Assembly (NCBI GenBank): GCA_949825045.1
Contig: OX463832.1
Span: forward strand, 23,988,552 to 24,052,551
DNA from: Argyresthia goedartella
Lineage: Eukaryota > Arthropoda > Insecta > Lepidoptera > Argyresthiidae
Length of the DNA stretch: 64,000 bases
Reading direction: 5' to 3'
Below, piece by piece: positions 10,233 to 20,867 of this stretch. The notes under the pieces were generated by a model, which was not told the origin of the DNA, made no database searches, and worked only from the letters and a program-made list of their open reading frames with translations. The translations under genes and the position numbers were made by a program. Position 1 is the first letter of the stretch, and each line of letters begins with the position of its first letter.

Positions 10233-10276
10233 TTTCGGTTGTGTGCCTGCCGAAATCGCTTAATCAAAACGGCACA
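10217..10276 (+). promoter_or_regulatory. Programmed -1 frameshift signal between gag and pol
   Basis: TTTAAAC at 10217-10223 is in the right phase (T TTA AAC in the gag frame), three codons before the gag stop. A 7-nt spacer (10224-10230) precedes a perfect 8-bp stem: GATTTCGG at 10231-10238 with CCGAAATC at 10250-10257. TGTGCC in the loop (10242-10247) can pair with GGCACA at 10271-10276, giving an H-type pseudoknot. The pol frame is open from 10214, so the slip lies in the overlap. An ATGA stop-start overlap at 10229-10232 is an alternative route by reinitiation. Confidence 0.8.
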
Positions 10277-13200
10277 AATAACAAACCCTTTGAGGTCATC
10301 TCTCAATTATCATACGCCGATGTATTAAAGAAATCCCGGACTACAGTTCCGAGGTCATCTCAGGTTACCCTGAGTTCTACTCTGCCTAAACACCAGAGTT
10401 CTACGATTAAATCCCGGAATATAGTTCCGAGGTCATCTCAGGTTACCCTGAGTCCTACTCTGCCCAAACACCAGAGTTCTACGATTAAATCCCGGAATAT
10501 AGTTCCGAGGTCATCTCAGGTCACCCTGAGTCCTACTCTGCCTAAAGACCAGAGTTATACAATTAAATCCCGGGACATAGTTCCGAGGTCATCTCAGGTT
10601 GCCCTGAGTTCTACTCTGACTAAACCACAGAGTTCTATAAATAAATCCCGGAACACGATTCCGATGTCACCTCAGCACTCGCTGAGTCCTACTCTGTCAA
10701 TACAAAAAAGTTTTCAAAACAATTCTCAAAATCAAGATTCGGGAAATATTAAAAACTTTGAACTAACTGAATCCGACCCTGTCCCTGATTTTATACCAAT
10801 TCTCGAGACTACTATAACTAATAAAAAAATATCATTACCACACATTTATTTGCAAACTAAATACGCTGTGAATCCACTATGCTTGCTGATCGACACTGGC
10901 GCAAGCATCAGTATAATTAAAAACTCAAGTTTGAAAGAAACTCCTGCACTCTCACGTGAAATTGTAAAAATTAAAGGCATAAGTAAATCAGAATCCTTAA
11001 TTACAACATTGGGCACCTTCCAGCTGTATATTGACTTACCCTCAGAAACAATCAATTTTAAATTCCATGTCACAAATGACGATGTGTGCCTCGAAGATTA
11101 TGACGGAATAATCGGAAGTGATTTTTTCGGACATTTCAAAGTTAACATTAACTACGAATTGAAAAGCATACACATTCGCAATGTACAGTTGCCTATTGTT
11201 TATAATCAACCTACCTACATCATACCGGCTCGCAGTGAAGCCGTTATCGAGTGCGGAATATCAAATTACTCACACGAGCTCTACCAAGATAACGAGGCCC
11301 TCGTTTTAGATCATCTTTATTGCGAAGGTGTTTATGTCGCTAATTGCATAGTTTTAATCAAACCAAATGGCAAAGTGAATATCTCAGTTTTAAATACTAC
11401 AAACTCTAGCGTCAACGTCAAAGACTATGCGGTGGAATTAACACCCATTGAGAAATCAGAAACGACATCTGATTCTTGTCGTAAAATAAACTCTATTTCT
11501 GTTTCTAATTCTGATCGAATAAATCAAGTCTTAAATCAATTACGCTGTTATCATCTGAACGATGAAGAAAAAGCAACTCTTTTTGAGTGTTGTCGCAAAT
11601 ACACTGATATCTTCCACCTTGATGGTGAATCCCTGACCTATACTAACGCCATTGAGCACACTATTAACTCCGGTGACTCTCCCCCTATTCATGTAAAATC
11701 ATATCGATTTCCTGATTGTCATAAGGAAGAAGTCGATTCTCAAGTACGAAAAATGCTTGATCAAAATATTATCCGCCCCTCTATCTCACCATGGAGTGCT
11801 CCCGTATGGGTAGTCCCTAAAAAAATGGACGCTTCCGGCAAGAAGAAATGGAGGATTGTTATCGATTACCGCCGTTTGAACGACGTCACAGTTTCTGAAA
11901 GTTATCCTCTACCACTTATCACCGACATACTCGACCAACTGGGTCATTCTAAATATTTCAGCACTCTTGACCTGGCAAGCGGATTTCATCAAATAAAGAT
12001 GAGTGCTTCAGATGCCCTCAAAACAGGATTTACCGTTAGTACTAACTCGAGCGTCACTGGCCACTACGAATTTGCCAGGATGCCCTTCGGGTTAAAAAAT
12101 GCTCCTTCTACGTTTCAGCGTCTCATGAATACAGCTCTTTCAGGCCTTCAAGGCCTTCACTGTTACGTTTATCTCGACGATTGCATAATCTACTCACATG
12201 ACCTGGATTCCCATATGACCAAGTTACAACTTGTCTTCGACAGGATGCGACAATTCAATTTAAAATTACAACCTGATAAATGTGAATTTCTCAGACGGGA
12301 AGTCGCTTACTTAGGACACATAATTACAGACAAAGGAGTCAGTCCCAATCCCGAAAAAATTAAAGCTGTTACTGAGTTCCCAGTACCAACCAATGTAAAG
12401 CAAATCAAATCCTTCCTTGGTCTTGTCGGTTATTATCGACGCTTCATTGAAAATTTCTCGAAAATCACAAAACCCTTAACATCACTACTCAAAAAGGATA
12501 TCCCTTTCAATTGGACTTCAGAACAAGAAAACGCTTTTCAACTCCTCAAGGTAAAGCTCACCACTGCACCTCTACTCCAATATCCTGATTTTTCTGCCCC
12601 GTTTGTGATCACAACGGATGCTTCTAATTATGCGGTAGGTGCAGTCCTTTCACAAGGTGATATAGGTAAAGACAAACCTATAGCCTATGCATCCAGAACC
12701 TTAAACAAGCCTGAAGGAAATTATTCGACCACTGAAAAGGAATTACTAGCCATAATTTATGCTGTCAAAACATTCCGCCCTTACCTTTTTGGTCGCAAAT
12801 TTAAAATCGTGACGGATCACCGGCCATTAGTCTGGCTATTCAACGTTAAGGATCCTGGCAGCCGACTTATTCGCTGGCGCCTTAAACTAGAGGAATACGA
12901 CTATGAAATTGTATATAAACAAGGTCGCCTTAACTCCAACGCCGATGCGTTATCGCGTTGTCCTGTGAATATCATTGATTCCCAAAATCTACTTAACTCT
13001 CCATATGAAAAATATTTTAAGGAACAATTTACAAATAGAATCCCTACTCCAAATACCATAATGGAAGAACATACCGAAGCTCTCCATCTATCTAAGCTTA
13101 AATCAATCGCGTGTCCCGTCTCACTGGACTTTGACTATTCTATGCCACATTGTGAAGAGCTAATGTCTCAACTAAATTCCGCTGACTTACTTGATTCCGA

Positions 13201-14533
13201 ACGCGAACCATTTACGATTAAAAGCGTAAATATGAATAATAAAATGTACTACTTTCTATTCACAAAAATCCACCACTACGAGGAAACTAAATTTAAGGAT
13301 GTATATAATTTACTCATGAAACTCCGAGACCAGATTCTGGAAGATAGTCCGGAGACCACAGACCTTGCATTACCAGATTTTTCCGATCCATTCTCTAAGA
13401 TAGCTTACACAAAGATTTATAACATGATCTCTCACATTTTCCACAACACGAACATTAAGATACATGTTTATAAAAATCAAATGATTTACCCAACTCCTGC
13501 CGAAGTTCCTAAAATTCTCAAAGAAAACCACGATTCTACTATCGCTGGTCACCCAGGTTCAAAACGAATGTATAACAGAATCAAGGCCTCCTACTACTGG
13601 AAAGGCATGCGGTCTGATATCGAAAACTATGTCAAAAATTGTAAATTGTGCCAAATTAACAAACCCTTAAGGATATCAAATAAAGCCCCTATGGAAATAA
13701 CTTCTACCTCCACTAAACCATTTGAACGATTAGCTCTCGACGTCGTAGGTCCCTTACCGGACGCTGGCTTCCAAAACTTCAAGTTCATCTTGACACTACA
13801 AGATGACCTCACAAAATTCTCAAGCGCCTACCCTATGGTCGGTGCAACAAGTGAAGAGATAGCACGTAACCTAGTGCATTTCATATCCCTTTTCGGATTT
13901 CCAAAACACATCCTAACAGACTTGGGTACCTGTTTCACATCAGATCTTTTCAAACAACTGACAGAAATTTTAAAAATTAAGCCCCTTTTTACCACTCCAT
14001 ATCATCCACAAACAAACGGAGCTCTTGAACGCTCTCATGCAACTCTAAAAGAGTATCTTAAATCATTTGTCAATGAAAATCAGAATGACTGGCATTGCTA
14101 CTTATTTACAGCTATATTAGCCTACAATACCACTCCACACTGTACTACTGGATTCACACCACACGAACTTCTATATGGTTATAAACCATCTATTCCCAAC
14201 TCATTATACGATACGTCTAACAATACTACCTATAGTGAATATATCCGTGCCCTGCAATATAGGATGCGTTTCAGCCGTGAAAAGGCTATTCAGAACATAA
14301 TAGCAAGTAAAGAAAGGTCAAAACAATACTACGATGCTCATTCTCGCGATTCACATTATAAAACCGGTGACATGGTTTACCTAAAGCAGCATCATAGGTT
14401 ACGCAAGGCTCTATCCCCTATTTGGAAAGGTCCATATAGGGTTGTCAAAGTACATAACAAACATAATGTCTCTTTACAAGTGGGCCGTAAACATGTCAAA
14501 CACCATACTAATGAAATTAAACCTGCTAACTAG
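10229..14533 (+). CDS. pol: Pol polyprotein: protease, reverse transcriptase, RNase H, integrase
   Basis: 1434 codons from the ATG at 10229; the frame is open from 10214 and is probably entered by frameshift from gag. It copies viral RNA into DNA and inserts it. Order: a repeat-rich linker (about residues 35-170); aspartic protease with DTGA at 222-225; RT with YLDD at 648-651; RNase H with D797, E838 and D863; an HHCC zinc-binding region ending in CKLC; integrase core with D1171, D1231 and E1267, i.e. D,D-35-E. All catalytic residues checked are present. The last 92 nt overlap the frame in which env is read, although that overlap is probably intronic for env. Confidence 0.95.
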   Translation: MISVVCLPKSLNQNGTNNKPFEVISQLSYADVLKKSRTTVPRSSQVTLSSTLPKHQSSTIKSRNIVPRSSQVTLSPTLPKHQSSTIKSRNIVPRSSQVTLSPTLPKDQSYTIKSRDIVPRSSQVALSSTLTKPQSSINKSRNTIPMSPQHSLSPTLSIQKSFQNNSQNQDSGNIKNFELTESDPVPDFIPILETTITNKKISLPHIYLQTKYAVNPLCLLIDTGASISIIKNSSLKETPALSREIVKIKGISKSESLITTLGTFQLYIDLPSETINFKFHVTNDDVCLEDYDGIIGSDFFGHFKVNINYELKSIHIRNVQLPIVYNQPTYIIPARSEAVIECGISNYSHELYQDNEALVLDHLYCEGVYVANCIVLIKPNGKVNISVLNTTNSSVNVKDYAVELTPIEKSETTSDSCRKINSISVSNSDRINQVLNQLRCYHLNDEEKATLFECCRKYTDIFHLDGESLTYTNAIEHTINSGDSPPIHVKSYRFPDCHKEEVDSQVRKMLDQNIIRPSISPWSAPVWVVPKKMDASGKKKWRIVIDYRRLNDVTVSESYPLPLITDILDQLGHSKYFSTLDLASGFHQIKMSASDALKTGFTVSTNSSVTGHYEFARMPFGLKNAPSTFQRLMNTALSGLQGLHCYVYLDDCIIYSHDLDSHMTKLQLVFDRMRQFNLKLQPDKCEFLRREVAYLGHIITDKGVSPNPEKIKAVTEFPVPTNVKQIKSFLGLVGYYRRFIENFSKITKPLTSLLKKDIPFNWTSEQENAFQLLKVKLTTAPLLQYPDFSAPFVITTDASNYAVGAVLSQGDIGKDKPIAYASRTLNKPEGNYSTTEKELLAIIYAVKTFRPYLFGRKFKIVTDHRPLVWLFNVKDPGSRLIRWRLKLEEYDYEIVYKQGRLNSNADALSRCPVNIIDSQNLLNSPYEKYFKEQFTNRIPTPNTIMEEHTEALHLSKLKSIACPVSLDFDYSMPHCEELMSQLNSADLLDSEREPFTIKSVNMNNKMYYFLFTKIHHYEETKFKDVYNLLMKLRDQILEDSPETTDLALPDFSDPFSKIAYTKIYNMISHIFHNTNIKIHVYKNQMIYPTPAEVPKILKENHDSTIAGHPGSKRMYNRIKASYYWKGMRSDIENYVKNCKLCQINKPLRISNKAPMEITSTSTKPFERLALDVVGPLPDAGFQNFKFILTLQDDLTKFSSAYPMVGATSEEIARNLVHFISLFGFPKHILTDLGTCFTSDLFKQLTEILKIKPLFTTPYHPQTNGALERSHATLKEYLKSFVNENQNDWHCYLFTAILAYNTTPHCTTGFTPHELLYGYKPSIPNSLYDTSNNTTYSEYIRALQYRMRFSREKAIQNIIASKERSKQYYDAHSRDSHYKTGDMVYLKQHHRLRKALSPIWKGPYRVVKVHNKHNVSLQVGRKHVKHHTNEIKPAN
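10346..10735 (+). repeat. 78-bp in-frame tandem repeat in the N-terminus of pol
   Basis: Five units of 78 bp (26 codons) start at about 10346, 10424, 10502, 10580 and 10658. The middle units are nearly identical (GTTCCGAGGTCATCTCAGGT) and the last is diverged. They encode Ser/Thr/Pro/Lys-rich linkers between the frameshift site and the protease. All units keep the frame. Confidence 0.92.
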
Positions 14534-14569
14534 TCTAAGCATAACCTTTTTCATTATCCTTGTTTCCAG
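14526..14569 (+). promoter_or_regulatory. Splice acceptor for env (candidate)
   Basis: A CTAAC branch-like word at 14526-14530 and a pyrimidine-rich run ending CCTTGTTTCCAG at 14558-14569, directly after the pol stop. The AG at 14568-14569 leaves position 14570 as the first exonic base. Confidence 0.65.
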
Positions 14570-16493
14570 AGCCTTGCTCTACGGATGCAGCGCTGAATCG
14601 AAAATCACGCCAATAGTTCATAGCCCAGGAATTTACTTTGAACCCGTAACTTCGATTAATTTCTATAACGACTACTGGAAAGTAGTAACACACATTGAGC
14701 TTATATCATTACATCCTTATCTTGATAATATCGAAACACTTTTACAAAAATCTGAGAAACTTTGCAATAAAATACAACTATCAGATTTGATCCAATGTAA
14801 AGAAGCTTTCAGCCCTATCGATGTTTTAGTGCAATCAAATTTAATTAAACTGCAATCACTATCTCACATAACTTTGAGTAAATCCCAAAGTAAAGTCAAG
14901 CGATCTCTAGAATTTGGTGGGGAAATCCTGAAATTCTTTTTCGGAACCCTGGATGCCGATGATGCCAGAAAATACGATTCCGCTATCGAATCGTGTAAGA
15001 AAAGTGAAAATGAACTATTTCACTTGATGAAGGATAACATTCATGTTGTTAAATCTACCATAAATAATTTTAATTCTACTATTTACAAACTTAGTCAAAA
15101 TGAAATCAAAATAAACTCCCAAATTGACAACATGAATGGGATCCTGTCTCAAATTACCAAGATAGACAACGAACTGTTCTATATCTCTAGGATAAATAGT
15201 TTACTAAACATCATAGAAAGTTCTGTACTTTCTGTATCGAATTTATTAGATACTACGTTAAATGCTATTTTATTTTCTAAGGTCAATGTATTACATCCTA
15301 GTGTGATAAGCCCTTTAAATCTGTTCAATGAGTTATCAATGCATAGTAACCAACTAGACAAACGTCTGGACTTTCCATTGCCACTTAACGTAAACAATAT
15401 CCACTCTATAATTGACGCGTCCAAACTTAGTTCCTATTACTACAACAATAAAATAGTGTTTGTCCTGCAGGTCCCACTGATAACGTCAGAAACATTCATG
15501 GTTTATAAAAACATACCTTTACCTACTCCACATGATGAATCACGGGTTACCCGTACTTTTGCGCTCATTCAACCTTCTGATAACTACATTGGACTTAGTG
15601 ATAACAGAATTCATTATGCTATGTTTAATAATCTAGACAAATGTAAGTTTATTAGTGGTAATTATTCTATATGTGAACTAGTTTCAATATTTTCTAGCTT
15701 AGGTAACCCTAACTGTGAATCTAAGCTCCTTACGGAAGTGACATTATCACTACCTTCCCAATGTTTTTCAAAACTACTCATAGGCCAGATAGATATTTGG
15801 CAAAAGCTTAGTAATAATAGATGGATTTATGTACAGTCCGATCCTAGCAAACTTACTATAAAATGTCACGACGATATTGTCGACTATTCTATCATAGGAA
15901 CTGGTATAGTTAAACTAACTGAAGAATGTATTGGATTTTCAAGGACTATCCAACTCATGCCAAGTAATTCTTATACTAATATAATTAAGTCTCCTCTAGA
16001 TATAACTTTCGATATTACACAAGATGACTGTTGTAAGAAAGAAGTGTTTAACAAAACCTTACCTCATTTAACCCCTATCAATTTGAGCAAAATTAACTTA
16101 GAGTCCTTGAAATACGCATCTCACCACCTAGATAATTTGGAAAATGAAATAAATAAATTACAGTCAGAGTCACACTTTATAAGATATGCTCAATACTATT
16201 CAACGTTTACTTATGTTTTGATTATTTTGATGTTTTTATTTATAGGATACAAACTGTATAAATGTTATAGGTACCGGAACATTAAACCGGATTCTGGATG
16301 TTGTATACAGATTTTTAATCAATGCCACAACAAAAAGATGGTGAAACATAACTCTAATATTACCAACTCCATAGAAATGACTGATGTCTCCTCATCCGAA
16401 GATGAGAAGAGGTCAATCAAATCTTTACCAGCCCCTCATACAAGTTTTAAATTAGAATATAAACATCCATCCAGAAGGAACCTTAACTTTTAG
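14570..16493 (+). CDS. env: Envelope glycoprotein, main exon
   Basis: Membrane fusion protein of the errantivirus, of the class related to baculovirus F proteins (family knowledge). The frame is open from before 14442, but the natural product probably starts in the leader exon (8954-8985), giving about 651 aa. Visible features: a basic furin-like site KVKR ending at 14903; a Gly/Phe-rich fusion-peptide-like stretch directly after it; heptad-like helical regions; several Asn-X-Ser/Thr sites; Cys-rich patches near 15650-15780 and 16030; a transmembrane segment around 16205-16255; and a cytoplasmic tail of about 75 residues with a Ser/Asp/Glu-rich motif. No break is seen. The upstream part of the open frame (14442-14569) overlaps pol and has only internal ATGs, so it is a less likely start. 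Confidence 0.88.
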
Positions 16494-16669
16494 TTTGATA
16501 AGATGCTAAACTAAGTATAATAACATTTTCTCAATTTTCCCATGTATTGTAAAATGACTTCTTGAAATCAAATCGGTTATCTGCTTATTTATCTTTCTTC
16601 ATTATTATCATTATCATGTATTTACTTCGCTTCATTCTTAGGGATGAAGCTTCGTCAAAATGGGGGAGC
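16494..16669 (+). other. env 3' region and polypurine tract
   Basis: Non-coding, ending in AAAATGGGGGAGC at 16657-16669 directly against the 3' LTR. That is the expected polypurine primer for plus-strand DNA. Confidence 0.8.
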
Positions 16670-16967
16670 TGTTATAACCCTGTTTTCTTTGTAATAAAAG
16701 CTAAACAAGCAGATCACCTTGTAACGTGTATATTTCCATGATATTCTATTGCAGAGTCAGCCCTTTGGTTACCTGCCATTTACTTGAATAATATTTTTTT
16801 TAGTCAGTTAGAATTGTTCAATTGCGAGGAGCGGTCGCCTCCACTTTCAAGAAGTTATAAAAGTTGTGTCGTAGTGATCTTGTAAGATTTGTCAAAAGAC
16901 AATAAAACTAGTTAGGCGAACATTGTAGTTTTTTTTTAAAAAGACAGACACCATAGGCCTCCTAACA
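16670..16967 (+). repeat. 3' LTR of errantivirus
   Basis: 298 bp, no difference from the 5' LTR seen on reading both. Followed by the GTAC target duplication (16968-16971). Confidence 0.95.
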
Positions 16968-17225
16968 GTACGGCTACTTTCACACTCCATGTACGTAAAC
17001 AGGTGCATTCATAAGTTTTTATGTGTGTTGAAAGAATTGGTATATGGGAGCCCCTTAAATATTTATTATATTCTGTTTTTTAGGCAACAGAAATAGGTAC
17101 ATCATCTGTGAACATTTCAACTGTCTTACTATCACGGTTCATGAGATAAAGCCTGGTGACAGACGGACGGCCGGACGGACGGCCAGCGGAGGCTTAGTAA
17201 TAGGGTACGGAAGCCTACAAACCAT
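16968..17225 (+). repeat. Family D repeat, right part after the errantivirus
   Basis: Continues the repeat broken at 8243: GTACGGCTACTTTCACACTC, then GGCAACAGAAATAGG, a GACGGACGGACGG run, and GAGGCTTAGTAATAGGGTAC. Confidence 0.75.
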
Positions 17226-17340
17226 CTTCAAATAGTATAACTCTTAGTAAAACGCTATTTTGTGCCTGGGACTGTACTACAAGAGCACAACAAAAAGTGG
17301 GTTAAGAGCATTCCTAGTTATTGTATTCAAGAAGTCTTAA

Positions 17341-17767
17341 GGTGATACGAAAAAAAAATGGGGTATTTTACGAATCCATTTACTCCACCATGGAGTCATC
17401 TACAGATTTGATTTTTAGGTTAACGTTTATTGAGTATTTGATTAAGATTTTCACTGAAGGAAAACGCAATTGGATGAAATTTTCTCGATAGAATTCAATT
17501 ACGAAAATACCTCTAAATTGTTTTATTTTTTCCTGTAATTCTGAAATCCTAACTAATTTCATTGTGGAACTGCGTTCAAAATGTAGATATTATGTATTCG
17601 CAAAATCTCCTTTAAAACTTTTTAACAAAATAGCGTAGTTTATTTTTAAACAATTTTTCTGTGGTTTAGCGCTACGTTTTTTCATTTTTTTCCCGATTCC
17701 GTCCCTCTCACACTGCGGGTCTTTCCGCCTGGAGTACCGGGGACCTTTGCACGGTCGAGGTAGCGCC
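17341..17767 (+). mobile_element. TTAA-flanked non-autonomous element (family T), copy 1
   Basis: 427 bp flanked by TTAA at 17337-17340 and 17768-17771. Ends are short inverted repeats: GGTGATACG on the left, the reverse complement of GGCGCTACC on the right. The inside contains CCCGATTCCGTCCCTCTCAC and a GGACCTTTGCACGG end segment. Full copies also at 38340-38768 (minus) and 42383-42809 (plus), and a piece at 25065-25398. The TTAA flanks suggest a piggyBac-type target, but no transposase is present. Confidence 0.75.
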
Positions 17768-18049
17768 TTAAAGCAGCCATCACATCGAGAGTTGCACATT
17801 TGGATGCATATTTTGTGAAATTATGATATGCTTTCAATTTTAATTTAATTTCTACATCAGCATGACTGACTTTGACATTTTAACGGGTCGAAATTTTGAA
17901 CCATGAAGCCATGGTAATAGAATTCAAAACCTATAACGGCATTTTGGTTTGGTTGGCAACCCAGGGTACCCAAAGTCAATCAACGGGGTAGGTACCGACA
18001 AATATTACAATGGCTTATGTTTAAGCGAAGCGTCGAAGCGACAAAAACG

Positions 18050-18360
18050 CACCTATTTTACTACCAATAAATTCGAAATGACTGCCAGAATGGATAAATG
18101 TCCACCAAATTGTGTTTGGATAAATGATCACCAAACTTCTTTTTATGTTTTGTGTTCTTAAGTTTATGTTTTAAGTATTTTTTGTTGTTCTTACATGCTC
18201 AACCTAACACGAAGGATAAAGGGGGCTTCGCTTCGCTCACCCCCTTTACCCTTAACCTAAGCTACCGCAGTATTTTGCCCTGATATTTTTTGCAACTTTT
18301 GGTGTTCATTTATCCATTTTGGGTAGGAAAAAATATTTTGGTGATCATTATATTTGTTGC
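18050..18360 (+). mobile_element. MITE family A2 (variant ends), copy 1
   Basis: The core is shared with family A (TTGTTCTTACATG, CACGAAGGAT, CTTCGCTTCGCTCACC, CTAAGCTACCGCAGT). The flanks differ: GAAATGACTGCCAGAATGG on the left, with a loosely inverted match (ATCCATTTTGGG) on the right. A second copy of this variant is at 63690-63890. Confidence 0.55.
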
Positions 18361-18498
18361 CAATTACAATTATGATTTTTATCTTGAAATCGTAAGCATT
18401 TCCAGGGATGTTTTTTAGTTGGTATAGGTTATATTTAATTTTAGTCTGTCATATCGCTCTAGACGGTTGTACTCCGACCGCCCGATAATTTTGATTGT

Positions 18499-18727
18499 TT
18501 CGCACATAAAAAAAAACTGATTTGAAAGGATCGGCAAAAACACTTTTTATGTTTTATGTATTTTTGTTTTTCTTACATGTCCAACCTAATACGAAGGATA
18601 ATTCGCTTCGCTCACCCCCTTTACCCTTCACCTAAGCTACCGCGGTATTTTGCAATGATATTTGCTGTGAAAATCAGTATATTTGCTGTGCAAATCAGTA
18701 TTTTTGATGTGCAGTTCAATATTTCCC
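18499..18727 (+). mobile_element. MITE family A, copy 2
   Basis: TTCGCACATAAAAAAAAACTG at the left end and CAGTATTTTTGATGTGCAG at the right end, with the same core as 4238-4457. The left end has an A-run in place of TCAAAAAT. Confidence 0.75.
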
Positions 18728-19240
18728 TTATTTAATTCAAAAGGGTTCATTTGGTACATGATTTTTTAATTCTAAATGGCTGCAGCAAATATGCCACACG
18801 TCACATGAATGTCTGTGTTGTATTGTTTGCAGATCTATCATGGAATAGGTTTATACCTCTGCAGAGGCAATTGATAGAAATATTATAATCATTATTAACT
18901 TTATAAAGAGCTGGAGTTGAGAAAAAATACTACTACAATAAAAGAAGAAGATGAAGGAGATACCAACTAGACGTCGTCTGATATACAACTTGTGTTTTCC
19001 TGGTTGTTCAATCTATAAAAAGTGTTAGTAAAGTTTTTCTTAAAACAGTGTAATTTTGATTATTCAAATTAATGTTAACTAGTAATTGTCATCTAAAACA
19101 AATATATCAGGATGAGATAAATCGTGCCCATTTCAAACCAACATAGTTAAAAAAGTCCATGTAATTGTCAAACCTGCTTACTAAATTTTGAGAAATGCGA
19201 CCTGTAGAGTAGAACATCCGAACAGAAACCCAGTCTTACG
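18728..19240. other. No gene seen
   Basis: AT-rich spacer. From about 19130 there are weak matches to family E (GAGAAATGCGACCTGTAGAG). Nothing coding. Confidence 0.4.
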
Positions 19241-19278
19241 AAAGCATTTATTTTTGCCCAAAATGTGGATTAATTTTT

Positions 19279-19746
19279 CTACTTCTTCTACTACCTTTAA
19301 TAGACTACGCGGATGCTTGTTGGGTCAGTGCGAACGAAGAACAACTGAATAAACTCGAGCGACTCCAAAACCTTGGGATTCGGTTTGTCTACGGGCTGCG
19401 CAAATACGACCAAGTCTCCCAATATCGCAAGGAGCTGGGATGGCTTCCGATCCGTCTTCGCCGTGATATGCACATTCTCTCCTATCTATTCAATATTTTG
19501 CGAAATCCCCGCTACCCCACATATCTTCGAGAACGTTTTGAGTTTCTTTTCCCCAGGGATAGTAATCGGAGATCCCACACGGTGTCTCTCCTGTCAACTC
19601 CTCGGCATAACACTGCCGCCTACAAACACTCTTTTAGGTTAAGGGCAATCCTACTGTGGAACGCACTTCCCTGCACTATTAGGGATAGTCCCTCAATTTT
19701 CACTTTTAAGAAAAGATTGAAAGCGTATTTCCTTTCTCTTCCGTAA
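19279..19746 (+). pseudogene. 5'-truncated LINE ORF2 C-terminus (CR1/Jockey-like)
   Basis: An open frame of about 155 codons that encodes the post-RT C-terminal domain of a non-LTR ORF2. Visible parts are the DYADACW-type block, the LGIRFVYGLRKYDQV block, the ELGWLPIRLRRDMHIL block and the LWNALP and FKKRLKAYFLSLP end, then a natural stop. No initiator, endonuclease or reverse transcriptase remains. The 3' tail runs into AT-rich sequence near 19860. Similar in kind to the C-terminal part of CR1-A but from a different lineage. A dead 5' truncation. Confidence 0.8.
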
Positions 19747-19899
19747 TTGGTATCATATTTATGTAAGTATATGTGTGATATTTTGTAGTTTATATATGTG
19801 CATGCTATCTAGTGTATTTTATAGTATAGTTGAGATAAATATATTTTTATTAGGTATATTTTATTTATATTTTAAAAGTATTTTTCGTACGTATGTATA

Positions 19900-20867
19900 C
19901 AGTTTTATTGCGCACTAGGACTGTCCTTTTTCATAAACACTCCTGTCTTGCCTAGGTTTGCTGGAAGAAATCTGTTTTTAGATATAAGTTCGCCTTTGCC
20001 TATAAAATTTATTGTAACTGTCTGTTTATCTATGTTTTCTGTGCAATGAAGAATATGAATATTAATATAATAACATTATTTACATGAATTAGTCTAAATA
20101 CTGATTTCTAAGATTCAGATTCTTTTATTTTCCGAATGCCAGTACCAAAAATGTAAAGTTTAGCACACGAATATTAAAATTTTCCGCGCTTTCTCAAGTA
20201 CATATCCCATTAGGCAGGCTCTAAAAAGTAAAAAACAAATCGGTCCCAGTATATTTATCGAAACTCTTTGCTAAATAACTTTGTGAAGCAATGCGTCACC
20301 ATAGCCAGCAAGGAATCCCAGAAAAAAAACACGCAATCAAAGAAACAAGCCAGTTCTGAAAATCAAATGTCCGCCAGAAACCCAGAACTCGCGTGAGAGC
20401 GGCGAAAATAAGTCCACAAAACTCACGGGTCATCGACCCTCGCCACGTGCTTTGAAACGCGCATGCGTAGATAAAAGGTCCTGCACCCGTAAATTGCATT
20501 CTTTAAACTTTTCCTTTCGCCAATATGTTTGCTGTAGTGTCATGTAGTGACATGAAAATGGGCAAAGCAATATTCAGTTTCCAGGCTCAGATCGCAATTC
20601 TCCACTAAAATAAGATAGCTGGTACATAAGTAATTGCCAGATCGTTCTAAAAGGGATAATTTTCCGTCCCTTTTGACATGGAGTCGTTCCTACTGAAGTC
20701 ATTAAGTCCCTTTTGGGTGCCGTTGGTTACTATTGAAGAAATTACACAACAAGCTCAATTATTTATGGCGTATATTTAACTGTTTACCAATTTGAGTAAA
20801 AAGTTACACACATTTCCACCTCAAATTCACCAAAATTTTACACCCTATTTTATACCAGTGGGCCTAG
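19900..20867. other. No gene seen
   Basis: AT-rich, without a credible frame. The short minus-strand frame at 20296-20499 has no recognisable features. Confidence 0.4.

Larger units (their letters stand above)
8244..16967 (+). mobile_element. Complete Ty3/gypsy errantivirus (insect endogenous retrovirus)
   Basis: An 8724-bp provirus with LTR, primer-binding site, gag, pol, env, polypurine tract and LTR, flanked by GTAC. LTRs are 298 bp each and read as identical base for base, so the insertion is recent. All three genes are open. Gag ends in zinc knuckles. Pol has the order protease, RT, RNase H, integrase. Env has a basic cleavage site and a C-terminal membrane segment, as in the gypsy/17.6/TED group (family knowledge). 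It inserted into an older family D repeat. Confidence 0.95.

Noticed and set aside
14442..14569. Upstream part of the env frame as the true Env N-terminus
   Set aside because: It overlaps pol, opens without an ATG, and the splice model with the leader AUG fits better. Kept as an alternative.
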